Source: a virus. From it: a DNA stretch of 44,535 nucleotides. Shown piece after piece: positions 24,948 through 33,409 of this stretch. The notes below the pieces were generated by a model. It saw only the letters and a program-made list of their open reading frames with translations, searched no databases and was not told where the DNA came from. Position numbers and translations under genes: made by a program. The stretch covers positions 1 to 44,535 of IMG/VR virus record IMGVR_UViG_3300025785_000033. One strand, given 5' to 3'. Each line of letters begins with the position of its first letter. Positions within the stretch are counted from its first letter, which is position 1.

Positions 24948-25661
24948 TTAGTCGAAGTTACCGTATGGGTACGCGGTAGTGGTGCCGATGTTGTAGTCAG
25001 CTTGGGTGTAGCGCACTGCGGCAGTTAGAGTGCCGGCAGTAATGGTTGGCAATACGGTACCTGAACCGCCAGTGTAGGGGATAGTGAAGGTCACAACGAC
25101 TTGCGAGAAACCAGCAGGTTCAACCACACCGGTAGGGTTGGTGAAGTCAAAAGTTGTGGCGTTTGTAGCCAACAACTGAGCGCCGTTTTGAGTGATGGTG
25201 TTGCGACCGGTTGCAGCGTTCACGGTGGTGATGCTGCCGTAGGTGGTGTCGTTGAATGCGTTGCCGATGCTTGCAGTCACAGTGCCCAATGTACCGCCAG
25301 TAGCGGTAATCACCACGTTGGTGTCGATCAAGAAATCGTTGATGTTGGCGCTGGTGGGCATGTAAAACACGATGCCGCGATACAAAGTACCAGAACCGCC
25401 TGTACCTGCATCAGCCGTGATAACTGCTGCGGTAGGAGGGTAAGCAGTAGCGCTGCGTGTGTAGACAGTGCCGTTGACGTTGGGGATCAAGTTGCCGTTG
25501 ACAAACTGGCCAGAACCGCCAGAGTAACCCGCAGTGGCTGCGGTAAGGTTTGTCAAAACAATGGAGCAGTCTTGAACGAGGTCGGTGTAGCCGACGTTGC
25601 GAATGGGGCCAAAACGCGAGTCGCCCGAAAGAATTGGGCCTGCAAAAGTAGAACGTGCCAT
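24948..25661 (-). CDS. Head decoration or structural protein
   Basis: 237 residues of Thr/Gly/Ala-rich beta sequence. N-terminal MARSTFAGPILSGDSRFGPIRNVGYTDLVQ resembles decoration/fibre proteins following the capsid gene in environmental phages. It has its own promoter (25756-25783) and terminator (24918-24943), the arrangement of a highly expressed virion component. Residues 150-237 include FDFTNPTGVVEPAGFSQVVVTFTIPYTG. No enzymatic motif. Confidence 0.72.
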   Translation of the reverse strand: MARSTFAGPILSGDSRFGPIRNVGYTDLVQDCSIVLTNLTAATAGYSGGSGQFVNGNLIPNVNGTVYTRSATAYPPTAAVITADAGTGGSGTLYRGIVFYMPTSANINDFLIDTNVVITATGGTLGTVTASIGNAFNDTTYGSITTVNAATGRNTITQNGAQLLATNATTFDFTNPTGVVEPAGFSQVVVTFTIPYTGGSGTVLPTITAGTLTAAVRYTQADYNIGTTTAYPYGNFD

Positions 25662-25755
25662 GACTAAAAGTCCTTATGCAAAAGTCCCTGTACCGATCGT
25701 TGCATCGTCTGCTGGGTCAGTGGTGGTACAGGTGAAGAATCCCAGACGTATGGTG

Positions 25756-25783
25756 ACTATACATCATTTCGATGAGGTGTCAA
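25756..25783 (-). promoter_or_regulatory. Sigma70-type promoter, minus strand
   Basis: TTGACA (25778-25783), 16-bp spacer, TATAGT (25756-25761) read on the minus strand. The -35 box overlaps the last codons of the HNH gene. It would restart transcription for the decoration gene at 25661 after the capsid terminator. No experimental support. Confidence 0.6.
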
Positions 25784-26363
25784 TAAGCTTGTTGGACTTC
25801 TTCAAGTTCTCTTCTTGCGTGATGACGCGCAGGTTCCACGGCACATGGAGGCCACAAACTTCTTCCCCTTGGATTGGGATAATGTGGTCAACTGCATAGC
25901 GCTGTTTAGTGGTGCGGCTCAACTCAATAGCCAAACGATATTGCAAACGAATTTCAAGCTTTTGTTCAGTGGTCAACCACTTCGGCGTGGCTTGGCGAAA
26001 ACGGCGTCGGCGTAAACTGACCAACTCTTTGTACAAATCGGGATTACGGGTTTTGTATTCTTGTTTGTACGCTGTTTTTGCCGCATCAGGACGGGTCTGT
26101 GCCCTAGCAATAATTTCTTCTTTGTTACGTGCGTAGTATTCTTTTTTTGCTTTTTGTCCAGCATCCGACTGGTTATATTGCCTGAAGTAGTCGGCGCGGG
26201 TTTCGTTCCCTTTTGTCCACTCGGCCTTGAGGCAGTCAAGGCATGAGCCTTTGGTTTTGCGTGGGGCGATGTGGCCGTGTTTGCAGGGCTGACCGGTGAA
26301 ATAGTATTTGCTGCCGGTTTGCTTTGCTTCCTCGCGGGACTTGGGTAAGTTTGTGGTGTCCAT
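25764..26363 (-). CDS. HNH endonuclease (homing endonuclease candidate)
   Basis: 199 residues from ATG 26363 (AGGAG 7 nt upstream; an upstream frame start at 26399 lacks a site). N-terminus SREEAKQTGSKYYFTGQPCKHGHIAPRKTKGSCLDC is a Zn-binding module typical of phage HNH proteins (two Cys pairs with His). A basic coiled helix follows. The C-terminal core is YAVDHIIPIQGEEVCGLHVPWNLRVITQEENLKKSNK with D-H, N and H in HNH order. It stands alone between the capsid terminator and the next promoter, a typical insertion site of free-standing homing nucleases. Confidence 0.88.
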   Translation of the reverse strand: MDTTNLPKSREEAKQTGSKYYFTGQPCKHGHIAPRKTKGSCLDCLKAEWTKGNETRADYFRQYNQSDAGQKAKKEYYARNKEEIIARAQTRPDAAKTAYKQEYKTRNPDLYKELVSLRRRRFRQATPKWLTTEQKLEIRLQYRLAIELSRTTKQRYAVDHIIPIQGEEVCGLHVPWNLRVITQEENLKKSNKLIDTSSK

Positions 26364-26393
26364 TTGTTTCTCCTGTTTTGACACAGGAAATTT

Positions 26394-26421
26394 TAGCATA
26401 AAAGAAAGGAGCCGAAGCCCC
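26394..26421 (-). terminator. Intrinsic terminator after the major capsid gene
   Basis: Minus-strand GGGGC-TTCG-GCTCC hairpin (UUCG tetraloop, one G-U pair) followed by TTTCTTTTATG. It begins 26 bases past the capsid stop. Same core sequence as the terminator at 24918-24943, which suggests a shared terminator design or recombination. Confidence 0.78.
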
Positions 26422-26427
26422 TAACTT

Positions 26428-26449
26428 TAATAAACTTTTTAGTTTATTA
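26428..26449 (-). other. Perfect AT hairpin overlapping the capsid stop codon
   Basis: TAATAAACT-TTTT-AGTTTATTA is a 9-bp perfect inverted repeat whose distal arm includes the stop codon of the capsid gene (26447-26449). It lies just before the GC terminator hairpin. It may protect the capsid mRNA 3' end. Confidence 0.55.
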
Positions 26450-27358
26450 GAACGAGCCAGAAGAACCCCAAACACCTAATGGATCGCTGTAGCCGAACGA
26501 ATAACGCTCGCGGGATTTGTAACGCACGTTACCTGTATCAAAATCCCCATCCATGGAATTTTGGAGGGCGATACGCTCGAAGTGTTTCAAACCGTTAGGA
26601 ACGTCGGTAATCAAGAACCAAGCATTGACGTCGGTCAAGAAGTGGTTAACGGTGTAGCCTTCTGGGATGGCACCGTTGTTCTTGATCGCGTTAATGTCGT
26701 TGTTGTTTGTACCAACACGCAATTCTGTTTCGAGCAATCGAGTTGCAACGAACATCAATGATGGAGGAACAACCAATTTCTTGGGTTTGGCAGCGATCAA
26801 AAGACCGCGTTCGTCTGTCCAAGCAGCGATTTGAATAACGGCGGCTTCCAAAGAAGTCTCGTTCAAGTCGGCTTGAGTTGCAGGCGTATTGCTGTTGGTA
26901 CCGCCGGAGACCAAGGGGTGTGCTGTAGAGAACAATTGCACGCCATCGCCACCAACGTAGCTGGAGCTAAAGCCGTTGTTCAAAACAGAAGCTGCCTTGA
27001 CTTGTTTGGTGTACGCCATTGCGCGAGCCAAGCCTTTGGTGTAGCGAGCAGACAAGCTGTCGTACAAGTTGTCTTCGATTGCCTCTTCGGTAATCGAGAA
27101 ACCCAAAGCGATGGTTTCGTGGTTGTAGCGTGCGGTCCATGCTTCTTGAGCGTTGTCATACGCGATGGCAGAACCCTCGTTTTTGACTGGTGCAGCAGAG
27201 AAACCAGACAGTTTGGTTTCTTCTTCGAAGCTACGTTCCGAAGTTTCGGTTTCGTAGATTTCTTTGTGCTCTTCGCCGTAGCGAGCATATTCCAAACCGA
27301 ACAATGCGTTCAGGCCGGGGAGCAATTCTTTTAACAGTTGTGCGCGTGAAACAGCCAT
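26447..27358 (-). CDS. Major capsid protein
   Basis: 303 residues with strong SD (AAGGAGT). Order of elements: RAQLLKELLPGLNALFGLEYARYGEEHKEIYETETSERSFEEETKLSGF (N-arm and E-loop region, about 5-53), NHETIALGFSITEEAIEDNLYDSLSARYTKGLARAMAYTK (long spine helix, about 79-118), LFSTAHPLVSGGTNSNTPATQADLNETSLEAA (about 141-172), then VVPPSLMFVATRLLETELRVGTNNNDINAIKNN and a WFLITDVP strand. This resembles the Mu gpT-like branch of HK97-fold capsids. It follows scaffold-like genes and carries a terminator, as expected of the most expressed protein. Confidence 0.88.
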   Translation of the reverse strand: MAVSRAQLLKELLPGLNALFGLEYARYGEEHKEIYETETSERSFEEETKLSGFSAAPVKNEGSAIAYDNAQEAWTARYNHETIALGFSITEEAIEDNLYDSLSARYTKGLARAMAYTKQVKAASVLNNGFSSSYVGGDGVQLFSTAHPLVSGGTNSNTPATQADLNETSLEAAVIQIAAWTDERGLLIAAKPKKLVVPPSLMFVATRLLETELRVGTNNNDINAIKNNGAIPEGYTVNHFLTDVNAWFLITDVPNGLKHFERIALQNSMDGDFDTGNVRYKSRERYSFGYSDPLGVWGSSGSF

Positions 27359-27368
27359 GATTTACTCC

Positions 27369-27980
27369 TTAGGCACCAGTTTGGTCGTTGTATTGAGCTG
27401 TGTTCAGCTTGACGACAAACTCGTAGTAGGTCGTGGCTGTTGCAGTGCGGACGCCAGTTGCGGTATCAACAATAACGTCGATCACGCGAATAGGCAGGGT
27501 GTTGGTGGTTGTGGCGGACGAGCCGTCAATACCATAGGCAGAATCACCAGTAGTGGTGCTACCGACGTTTGCAACCAAAGCCACGTTCTTGCCCACGATG
27601 CTGCGAGCGTAAGCGGCAGGAGTGGTAGAACCAGCAGTAGTAGCCACGACTTTGAACACGGCGTTGGGATCATCCACAACATAGGCGTAGGCCAATGCAG
27701 TAGTGGTGGACGCGGCTGCGGGGTAGTATTGACCTTCGACAGTCTGACCCAACGAGTTCACGTATTGGCAACCAACGACGACACCGACAATGTCACCAGA
27801 GTTGGTTGTAGAAGCTGCCACGAGGTAGCCGCCGCTTTCTTTCACGGTGTCACCGTTCAAGATTGCAGTAGCGTAGCCTGCGGCCACGGGGATTTGACGG
27901 ATCGCTCCGGCATATGGCAGGCCATCCAGACGCTGGAGGGGCTTGAAGCCATAGGTGCTGCTAACTGTAGGGTATGCCAT
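27369..27980 (-). CDS. Head protein (probable capsid decoration)
   Basis: 203 residues. N-terminus MAYPTVSSTYGFKPLQRLDGLPYAGAIRQIPVAAGYATAILNGDTVKESGGYL, then SGDIVGVVVGCQYVNSLGQTVEGQYYPAA: a small beta-barrel-like protein I know from the gene preceding the capsid in many environmental podoviruses. SD AAGGAGT. A decoration or minor head role is inferred from position. Confidence 0.75.
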   Translation of the reverse strand: MAYPTVSSTYGFKPLQRLDGLPYAGAIRQIPVAAGYATAILNGDTVKESGGYLVAASTTNSGDIVGVVVGCQYVNSLGQTVEGQYYPAAASTTTALAYAYVVDDPNAVFKVVATTAGSTTPAAYARSIVGKNVALVANVGSTTTGDSAYGIDGSSATTTNTLPIRVIDVIVDTATGVRTATATTYYEFVVKLNTAQYNDQTGA

Positions 27981-27994
27981 TTAAGGACTCCTTG

Positions 27995-28450
27995 TTACTT
28001 TGAACCTGAACCAAACCCAACACCGCGAGTCGTTGAAGATTTTTTCTCTGCAAACAACGTCGCCATGCGTGGGTCACTATTTCTCATGAAGTGGTTGTCC
28101 ACTGATTCCATCTGGTTTTGAGCTTGGTTGGCGTAGTACTCGTTGCGAGCTTCGATTTTTTCCTTTGCAGCTATGCAAAGCATCAAACCGCCGATTTCAA
28201 CGTTTCCTGACGCATCTCCCACAAGCATCAACTCCGGATGGTCAACTGCCTTCACTGGCACCCAACCTTCGCCCATCTTCATTGAGATGTTGCGTTGCTG
28301 GTGCTGTCCCATCACATGGGTGGCAATCCAGCGATAGACATAACCCGGCTTAGGTGTCGGATCAGGCAAGTTTGAGGGCGGCACATAGACTGCCCGAGCT
28401 GATTTTTCGCGTGACACTAAATCACGAGGTGTGCGGTTTGTCGTGGTCAT
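27995..28450 (-). CDS. Conserved head-region protein of unknown function
   Basis: 151 residues. PGYVYRWIATHVMGQHQQRNISMKMGEGWVPVKAVDHPEL (about 36-75), then NVEIGGLMLCIAAKEKIEARNEYYANQAQNQMESVDNHFMRNSDPRMATLFAEKKSSTTRG. The YRWI…N…KMxEGWxPV and GGLxL motifs recur in phage head operons in my recollection. It lies between scaffold-like and decoration genes with GGAGA upstream. Possibly a scaffold partner. Confidence 0.72.
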   Translation of the reverse strand: MTTTNRTPRDLVSREKSARAVYVPPSNLPDPTPKPGYVYRWIATHVMGQHQQRNISMKMGEGWVPVKAVDHPELMLVGDASGNVEIGGLMLCIAAKEKIEARNEYYANQAQNQMESVDNHFMRNSDPRMATLFAEKKSSTTRGVGFGSGSK

Positions 28451-28451
28451 T

Positions 28452-29405
28452 TCAATTCTCCAATTTAGCTACTTGAGCAGCGTATTGCTGCGGGGTCAAT
28501 CCAAAGCGTTTTGCAAGCGCGATTTGCGTATGCGTGAGTTGGACTTTCTTCGCTCCAGAAGTCCTTGTCGCTGGTGCAACAACGGACGCCGGTTTTCTCG
28601 GAGTCTCGACAGTAGACCTTGACTTACCATCGTCGCCCCCAAAAACTTCGGGAAACTTCGATTTCACGCGAGCGTCAATTTGCTCGAAATACTCGTCGGA
28701 ACGGGGGTCCATTCCTGAGTTCACTAATTTTTGATGCAGCCCTAGTGCAAAGCTGGTTACTTCTTCAAACCCGTTAGAACCGAACCACTGGTTTTTTGCC
28801 TGCCAGCGCAGCGTTTTTTCGTCCGGTTGAACCTTTTGGGGTTCTGTATAACGCGTTTGTACATCAAAATTTTCTTCTTGTAAAGGGGCTGGGCGAAAAT
28901 TTTTCGCTTGTTCCACTTCAAGGCGTGCTTCCATCAGGGCTTCTTGAGCCGCAATAATCGCATCCGTGTCAAACGCTTCGGTGGCTTCTTTGAGTGCCTT
29001 GCGTGCCATAAGCATCTTTTGCTCGGCAGCAGTAGTGGCCATCTTGCCCACCGTTTCCGCGCCTGTGTTGACGTGGGTCTTGAGCTTTTTGTTCTCTTCA
29101 ATCAACTGGCGAGTGAAGTTTTCAAGCTCTTGTTTCTCACGCGCAAGGGCTTCTTTGGCGCGACGTTCGTCGTGGCGTGCGTGCGTCAAGTCCTTGATGC
29201 GACTCTGCACTTTGTCCGAGTACGAATTGATTTCGTCATCGGTGGGGTCAACCACTTCTTTGTCCAATGGCTTGCGGCCACGGTCTTGCGGGGGCGTATC
29301 GTCTACAGCCTCCACTTCAACGTCGGTGTCACCGGGCATGGTGACTTCGATCTCTTCTTCTGGCGCGGTGGTGCCCACCTCGTCAGGGAATTTATATCCT
29401 GCCAT
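28452..29405 (-). CDS. Scaffold-like protein
   Basis: 317 residues. Acidic N-terminus (EEEIEVTMPGDTDVEVEAVDD, about 16-36), long charged coiled coil (about 65-175; SRIKDLTHARHDERRAKEALAREKQELENFTRQLIEENKKLKT), then LRWQAKNQWFGSNGFEEVTSFALGLHQKLVNSGMDPRSDEYFEQIDARVKSKFPEVF. A basic Pro-rich tail and a helical end (HTQIALAKRFGLTPQQYAAQVAKLE) complete it. Composition, length and location just upstream of the capsid gene match head scaffolding proteins. Confidence 0.8.
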   Translation of the reverse strand: MAGYKFPDEVGTTAPEEEIEVTMPGDTDVEVEAVDDTPPQDRGRKPLDKEVVDPTDDEINSYSDKVQSRIKDLTHARHDERRAKEALAREKQELENFTRQLIEENKKLKTHVNTGAETVGKMATTAAEQKMLMARKALKEATEAFDTDAIIAAQEALMEARLEVEQAKNFRPAPLQEENFDVQTRYTEPQKVQPDEKTLRWQAKNQWFGSNGFEEVTSFALGLHQKLVNSGMDPRSDEYFEQIDARVKSKFPEVFGGDDGKSRSTVETPRKPASVVAPATRTSGAKKVQLTHTQIALAKRFGLTPQQYAAQVAKLEN

Positions 29406-29415
29406 TTTTCACTCC

Positions 29416-29853
29416 TTATGCGCGTGTAATGCCACGCGGGTCGTCTACCACACAATCCACCTGATCGTCATTAATCACGCGGAACTCTTTGCCAAAAATC
29501 TTCACTCGCGTACCTGAATAAGTACGAACCATCACAAAATCACCGGCCTTGCACCAAGGTCCTGTGGGGAAACGCTCTTTGTCAAGATAGGCCGCATTGC
29601 CCAGCTTCAACACAAACAAGATGGTTGTCGCTTGCTCTTCCTGCTTCATGTACTCCGTTGGACGGTACAGCTCCGAGCCTTCGATTTTTTCGCTGACATC
29701 CGGAACCATGCACAAGATTTTGTGACCAGCGGGGGTCGGCAAAACCGAGGCTTTTTGTTCGTCTGTCTCGTCGTCCTTTGGCGCATCCATTGGTTGGATT
29801 TGTTTGGGCAACGTCAGGCCGGGCGGCAGGATGATTCCTGATTCACTTGTCAT
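29416..29853 (-). CDS. GroES-like co-chaperonin (Cpn10 fold)
   Basis: 145 residues with SD GGAGA. The Cpn10 layout is visible: N-terminal extension (1-38), LPTPAGHKILCMVPDVSEKIEGSELYRPTEYMKQEEQA (core strand and mobile-loop region, about 39-76), TTILFVLKLGNAAYLDKERFPTGPWCKAGDFVMVRTYSGTRVKIFGKEFRVINDDQVDCVV (about 77-136). The GDxVxxxxYSGTxVKxxGxExxxxxxxDxxxxV block is diagnostic of GroES. The T4 gp31 precedent shows that phage co-chaperonins help GroEL fold the capsid protein. Its place two genes before the capsid fits. The mobile-loop GroEL contact motif is not obvious. Confidence 0.8.
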   Translation of the reverse strand: MTSESGIILPPGLTLPKQIQPMDAPKDDETDEQKASVLPTPAGHKILCMVPDVSEKIEGSELYRPTEYMKQEEQATTILFVLKLGNAAYLDKERFPTGPWCKAGDFVMVRTYSGTRVKIFGKEFRVINDDQVDCVVDDPRGITRA

Positions 29854-30040
29854 TTGCTTTCTCCACTTTTAGTGCAAGGTCGATGATGTAAGCTTCTGCG
29901 ATGCCAAGACCTTGGATCACACCACAGAGTTTTTGGTACTGGTCGTACGATTTGCAGATGCCATTTGCCATGTCATCTGTGTAGTTATTCATGTCTTTGC
30001 GTATTTCTTCGCGCAATACGCGAGCGAATTCTTGGATCAT
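29843..30040 (-). CDS. Small helical protein between portal and co-chaperonin
   Basis: 65 residues: MIQEFARVLREEIRKDMNNYTDDMANGICKSYDQYQKLCGVIQGLGIAEAYIIDLALKVEKAND. Two helices with a pattern like small phage head proteins found right after the portal. Translationally coupled to the portal (ATGA) and overlaps the GroES-like gene by 11 bp. Function unknown. Confidence 0.7.
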   Translation of the reverse strand: MIQEFARVLREEIRKDMNNYTDDMANGICKSYDQYQKLCGVIQGLGIAEAYIIDLALKVEKANDK

Positions 30041-32664
30041 TCATTCTCCTGTTTGGGTTTTTGTGTGGCTTGTTCAGCCTGTTTGCGCATCAACTCGGCC
30101 TTCATCGCCGCAACTTCTTTGGCATGGTCAAGCTTTTGTTGGTGGGTTTGCTGGGCGTGCATCACGTCTTGGGCGTGGAGCTGCGCGGCCATTTGGTTCT
30201 TCGCGTGCGCACCCGCCAGTTCATGTTGGGCACGTTGTTGTTCAAAAGCTAGATCGTGCGCGTTGCGCATGGCGTCTAGTTGTGGGTTTTGGCCTTGCTG
30301 GGCGATGTGCATCTTGTCTGCTTTTTCGGCAGCGTCGATTTGAATCTTCTTCTCTTGCAGGTGCAACTGGTCGGCCTTGTAGGAGGAGTCCACTTGCAAA
30401 CGCTTTTCTTTCTCGGCCATCTCCATTTGCAGCTTTTGCTGTTTGAGCTGGAGTTCGCCTTGTTTGATTTGCAGCTCTTGCTGCTGCATCTGCAACACAG
30501 GGTCTTGGGCTTGTTGCTGGGCTTGGGCTTGTGCGGCCTGAGCTTGGTTTTGTTGCAGCAACTGGTTGGCCGCTTGCGCCATCATGCCCGACAGCGCCAC
30601 TTCCATCTCTGGGGGCAACTTCTCGTCTTCGGGAGGCAGGGGCATTCCGAGCTGTTGCTCGATCTGCTGGCGGTACTGGTAGCCGGTGTGCTCCGCGATG
30701 TGCGCCATCATCTCGCCCATCATCTGCTGCGCCTTGGGGTTTTGGCCAACCAACTGCTGGATCATGGGGTCTTGGACGAACGCCATGTGGGTGGCGATGT
30801 GCGACTTGTGGTCTTGGAACAGGAACGCTTTGACCGGCGAGCATTTCAGCACGGACATGTTCTCTGTCACAGGGTCTTGAGGCTTCATGTCCTCTTCGAG
30901 CGGCACAAGCTTCTCGGCGTTCTTGATGCCCAACACCTCCAGCATGGAGCGATGTAGGTGCGGCAAGTCGTAGATGTCGGGAGCCATCTGTGCCATTTGG
31001 ATGACGGCTTGGTACTGCACCACGCGCTGACTCATGGTCGCGGCGTTGGGGTCGCTCACGGGGATGATGTCAACCTTGGAGTAGTCCGACTTCTTGGCTG
31101 ACTTGTCGCCGTACTCGGGGTCGTAGTCGTAGTCTTCTGGGCTGTTGTCGCGGATGATCTCTGCGAGCAGCTTCAACTCTTTCTTGAAGGTGTGGTGCAT
31201 CCGCGCTTGAATGGCGGTCATCACTTTCAACTGGCGCTCCAGCAGCGCGAGGGTTGTGCCCACCGGCGCTTGGCTAGACATGTCGCTGATCTGCATGTCC
31301 GCTGTTGCGGCAAAACGACGGCCTTCGTCAACGATCTTGTCCAACAGACCTGCTAGCACCGCCGAGGGTTCCTTGTAGGGCAGCGGCAAGATGCTGTCGC
31401 GCATCGCGCCCGAACCCACGTCCACATCGCGCCACTCGCCGGGAGCTATCGGTGTGTCATCACCCTTAATGCGAAGTCCACGAGACTTGAGGCCCCCGGG
31501 TAGGTTCGATAGTGTTCCCGCATCCACCAACTGGCGCATGATGCTTGTGGCTGACTTGGCAAAGCCGCCGATGAGGTGGAAGAGTCCAAAGCCGTAGGCT
31601 CCGAAGCCGGGGATATATTGGTAGTGGACGAAGTATTGTCGTTTGAGGCGGTGTTCATCATCTTCTTTCCAGTTGCGGCGAATTGACAGAACTTGATTGG
31701 TGCCTTTGATTAGGGTAACTACGTATGGCAATGCGATGCCAGTTTCGTTGCCGTCACCATCGGTGTCCTCAAACCCTTCCAAGTCCAAGTCCACCAAGCA
31801 CTCGTAGAGTGTATAGCGTGCGTCGTCGTTGGCGCTGAACCCGGTTTCTTTGTCCTTGGCTTTTTGAATGTCGGTCTGGGTTTTGTCTGGGTCGCCCAGC
31901 TCCACGTCTTTGTAGAACCCAGCGTGCTGCATCTTCAAGATTTCATTCTTGGTCTTGCGCATGGTGTGGGTCATGCGGTAGCAAGTGTCCAAGTCGGTGG
32001 TGCCATAAGGCAGCAGCACATCTTCCGCCGGCACGAACATGGAGACCTGACGTCCCAAGCTGCCGTCTTCGTAGACCTTCTTGAACGCCGAGCCCGAGCC
32101 GGGCAAGCTCCACAACATGCGCTCGTGCTCCGAGCGGAACTCGGTCATCACTTCGGTCAACTCATAGTTCATGTCTTCTTCGACGCGAGTGGCGGCTTCC
32201 TTAATGTCAGGCGTTTCTTTGCCGATGATCTTGGTGCGCACTGGGCCTTGGGCTGGGAACGTCTCCGTAATCATCTCTGACTGGAAGCGCACCACGGCCT
32301 CGGTAATCATGGGGTGGAAGACCCCACACGCGCCGTTCCAAGGTTCTGTGCGCTCTTCGTACTGGAGGCCTAAGAGCTTGATGCCCTCAACGTAGGCTTT
32401 CTCCCAGTCTTTGCGGGATGCGCGATCGCCTTCAATGTCTTCCACCAGATCGCCGGCCAAGGACAACAAATAGCCCTCGTCCATCTCTTCGGCCAAGTTG
32501 CGGCTGAAATCATCTTCGCCGCCGGGCTTGATGGAGATGTCCGTGTCGCCTGCGTGGATGTCCACTTCTTCGGGGTCGATGATCTCGATCTCGATGGGTT
32601 CTTCATTTTGAGCCAAGTCTTCGATGCCCTGCGGAGCTTGGTATAAGCCTTTGTCGATTGCCAT
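30037..32664 (-). CDS. Portal protein
   Basis: 875 residues, large like P22-type portals. Acidic N-terminus, then WEKAYVEGIKLLGLQYEERTEPWNGACGVFHPMITEAVVRFQSEMITETFP (about 88-139), GSAFKKVYEDGSLGRQVSMFVPAEDVLLPYGTTDLDTCYRMTH (about 192-234), YQYIPGFGAYGFGLFHLIGGFAKSATSIMRQLVDAGTLSNLPGG (about 347-392; clip/stem region). The C-terminal 220 residues are Gln/Ala/Lys-rich coiled coil (barrel), including LQMQQQELQIKQGELQLKQQKLQ. It follows the terminase genes. Its first 10 codons are duplicated upstream at 33376-33410. Confidence 0.87.
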   Translation of the reverse strand: MAIDKGLYQAPQGIEDLAQNEEPIEIEIIDPEEVDIHAGDTDISIKPGGEDDFSRNLAEEMDEGYLLSLAGDLVEDIEGDRASRKDWEKAYVEGIKLLGLQYEERTEPWNGACGVFHPMITEAVVRFQSEMITETFPAQGPVRTKIIGKETPDIKEAATRVEEDMNYELTEVMTEFRSEHERMLWSLPGSGSAFKKVYEDGSLGRQVSMFVPAEDVLLPYGTTDLDTCYRMTHTMRKTKNEILKMQHAGFYKDVELGDPDKTQTDIQKAKDKETGFSANDDARYTLYECLVDLDLEGFEDTDGDGNETGIALPYVVTLIKGTNQVLSIRRNWKEDDEHRLKRQYFVHYQYIPGFGAYGFGLFHLIGGFAKSATSIMRQLVDAGTLSNLPGGLKSRGLRIKGDDTPIAPGEWRDVDVGSGAMRDSILPLPYKEPSAVLAGLLDKIVDEGRRFAATADMQISDMSSQAPVGTTLALLERQLKVMTAIQARMHHTFKKELKLLAEIIRDNSPEDYDYDPEYGDKSAKKSDYSKVDIIPVSDPNAATMSQRVVQYQAVIQMAQMAPDIYDLPHLHRSMLEVLGIKNAEKLVPLEEDMKPQDPVTENMSVLKCSPVKAFLFQDHKSHIATHMAFVQDPMIQQLVGQNPKAQQMMGEMMAHIAEHTGYQYRQQIEQQLGMPLPPEDEKLPPEMEVALSGMMAQAANQLLQQNQAQAAQAQAQQQAQDPVLQMQQQELQIKQGELQLKQQKLQMEMAEKEKRLQVDSSYKADQLHLQEKKIQIDAAEKADKMHIAQQGQNPQLDAMRNAHDLAFEQQRAQHELAGAHAKNQMAAQLHAQDVMHAQQTHQQKLDHAKEVAAMKAELMRKQAEQATQKPKQENE

Positions 32665-32665
32665 G
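32631..32665 (-). repeat. 35-bp direct repeat, copy 1 (portal gene start)
   Basis: Covers the first portal codons (MAIDKGLYQAP). 34 of 35 bases match copy 2 at 33376-33410; the last 30 are identical. The two copies flank the 223-residue gene at 32674-33345. Confidence 0.9.
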
Positions 32666-32673
32666 TTTATTCC

Positions 32674-33345
32674 TTAAATTGTTTTGCTTCCGCCCTGCAA
32701 GGGCTTGTCAATCATCCCGCCTTTTGCATGTTTGGCGTAACCTTGCAACTGAGCTTGCATTTTTCTGATGGGGTCCATCATTGGATTGGACAGTGGATTA
32801 AGAATTGGCATGTTGTCGCTACTTACCGATCCGACGCCGCCCTTTGGAATTACTTCTGTAATCTGATTTCCAAAGTGGATGTTACGCGCTTTGCTGCCTT
32901 TTGGGCTTTCAGAGCTGCCGTAAATTTCAACCGGATGCAAACCAACCGCCGGTTTTAAAGATACTGGAACACGGGAAACCGTATCTCCAGCTTTGTAAAC
33001 TTTTCCTTCTGGAACCCATTTTGATGGCGGGATTACATGATCTTCCGCCATTTGTACAAGCGCATTGCCTGTAAATTTTCCATTGTCCATTTCTGGAATT
33101 AGACGAGTAGCTGTGTTTTCATCTTGAATCCAAGAACCAACAGCGTTAGTTGCTTTTGGATCCATGTACAAAGTTTTTGTAGATGACGGCTGAATTCCGG
33201 TGGTTGTATCTGAATGGTTTGCGCCGCTGCGATTACGAATGGTTGTGCCATCATCCAAATGTGCATATGTCGACCCGCGCGATGTTTTGAACATTGAGTC
33301 AACATTTTCCATGTCTTCAAATGGTGCGTAATCCATGTCAGCCAT
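32674..33345 (-). CDS. Inserted gene of unknown function between terL and portal
   Basis: 223 residues, SD AGGAA. Starts MADMDYAPFEDMENVDSMFKTSRG, with YAHLDDGTTIRNRSG, PSKWVPEGKVYKAGDTVSRVPVSLKPAVGLHPVEIYG, and a C-terminus YAKHAKGGMIDKPLQGGSKTI whose KGG motif resembles other virion proteins here. No nuclease or transposase motif is seen. It is bracketed by a duplication of the portal 5' end, implying recent insertion into a terL-portal junction. Possibly a virion-associated or polyvalent protein fragment. Confidence 0.75.
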   Translation of the reverse strand: MADMDYAPFEDMENVDSMFKTSRGSTYAHLDDGTTIRNRSGANHSDTTTGIQPSSTKTLYMDPKATNAVGSWIQDENTATRLIPEMDNGKFTGNALVQMAEDHVIPPSKWVPEGKVYKAGDTVSRVPVSLKPAVGLHPVEIYGSSESPKGSKARNIHFGNQITEVIPKGGVGSVSSDNMPILNPLSNPMMDPIRKMQAQLQGYAKHAKGGMIDKPLQGGSKTI

Positions 33346-33409
33346 TTTGAATTCCTGTTAATAGTAAGAGCGCGAGCGGCGCTTGGTATAAGCCTTTGTC
33401 GATTGCCAT
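33338..33409 (-). pseudogene. Residual portal gene start (23-codon truncated ORF)
   Basis: ATG 33409 reads MAIDKGLYQAP, identical to the portal N-terminus, then diverges (LALLLLTGIQNG) and stops inside the next gene's start. It sits 15 bases after the terL stop with an AAGAAAG site, the position expected of the ancestral portal start. It is probably still translated briefly but has no evident function. Confidence 0.75.

Noticed and set aside
32674-33345. Inserted gene as a transposon or homing endonuclease
   Set aside because: No transposase, HNH, GIY-YIG or LAGLIDADG motif; flanking repeat is a copied portal start rather than terminal inverted repeats.
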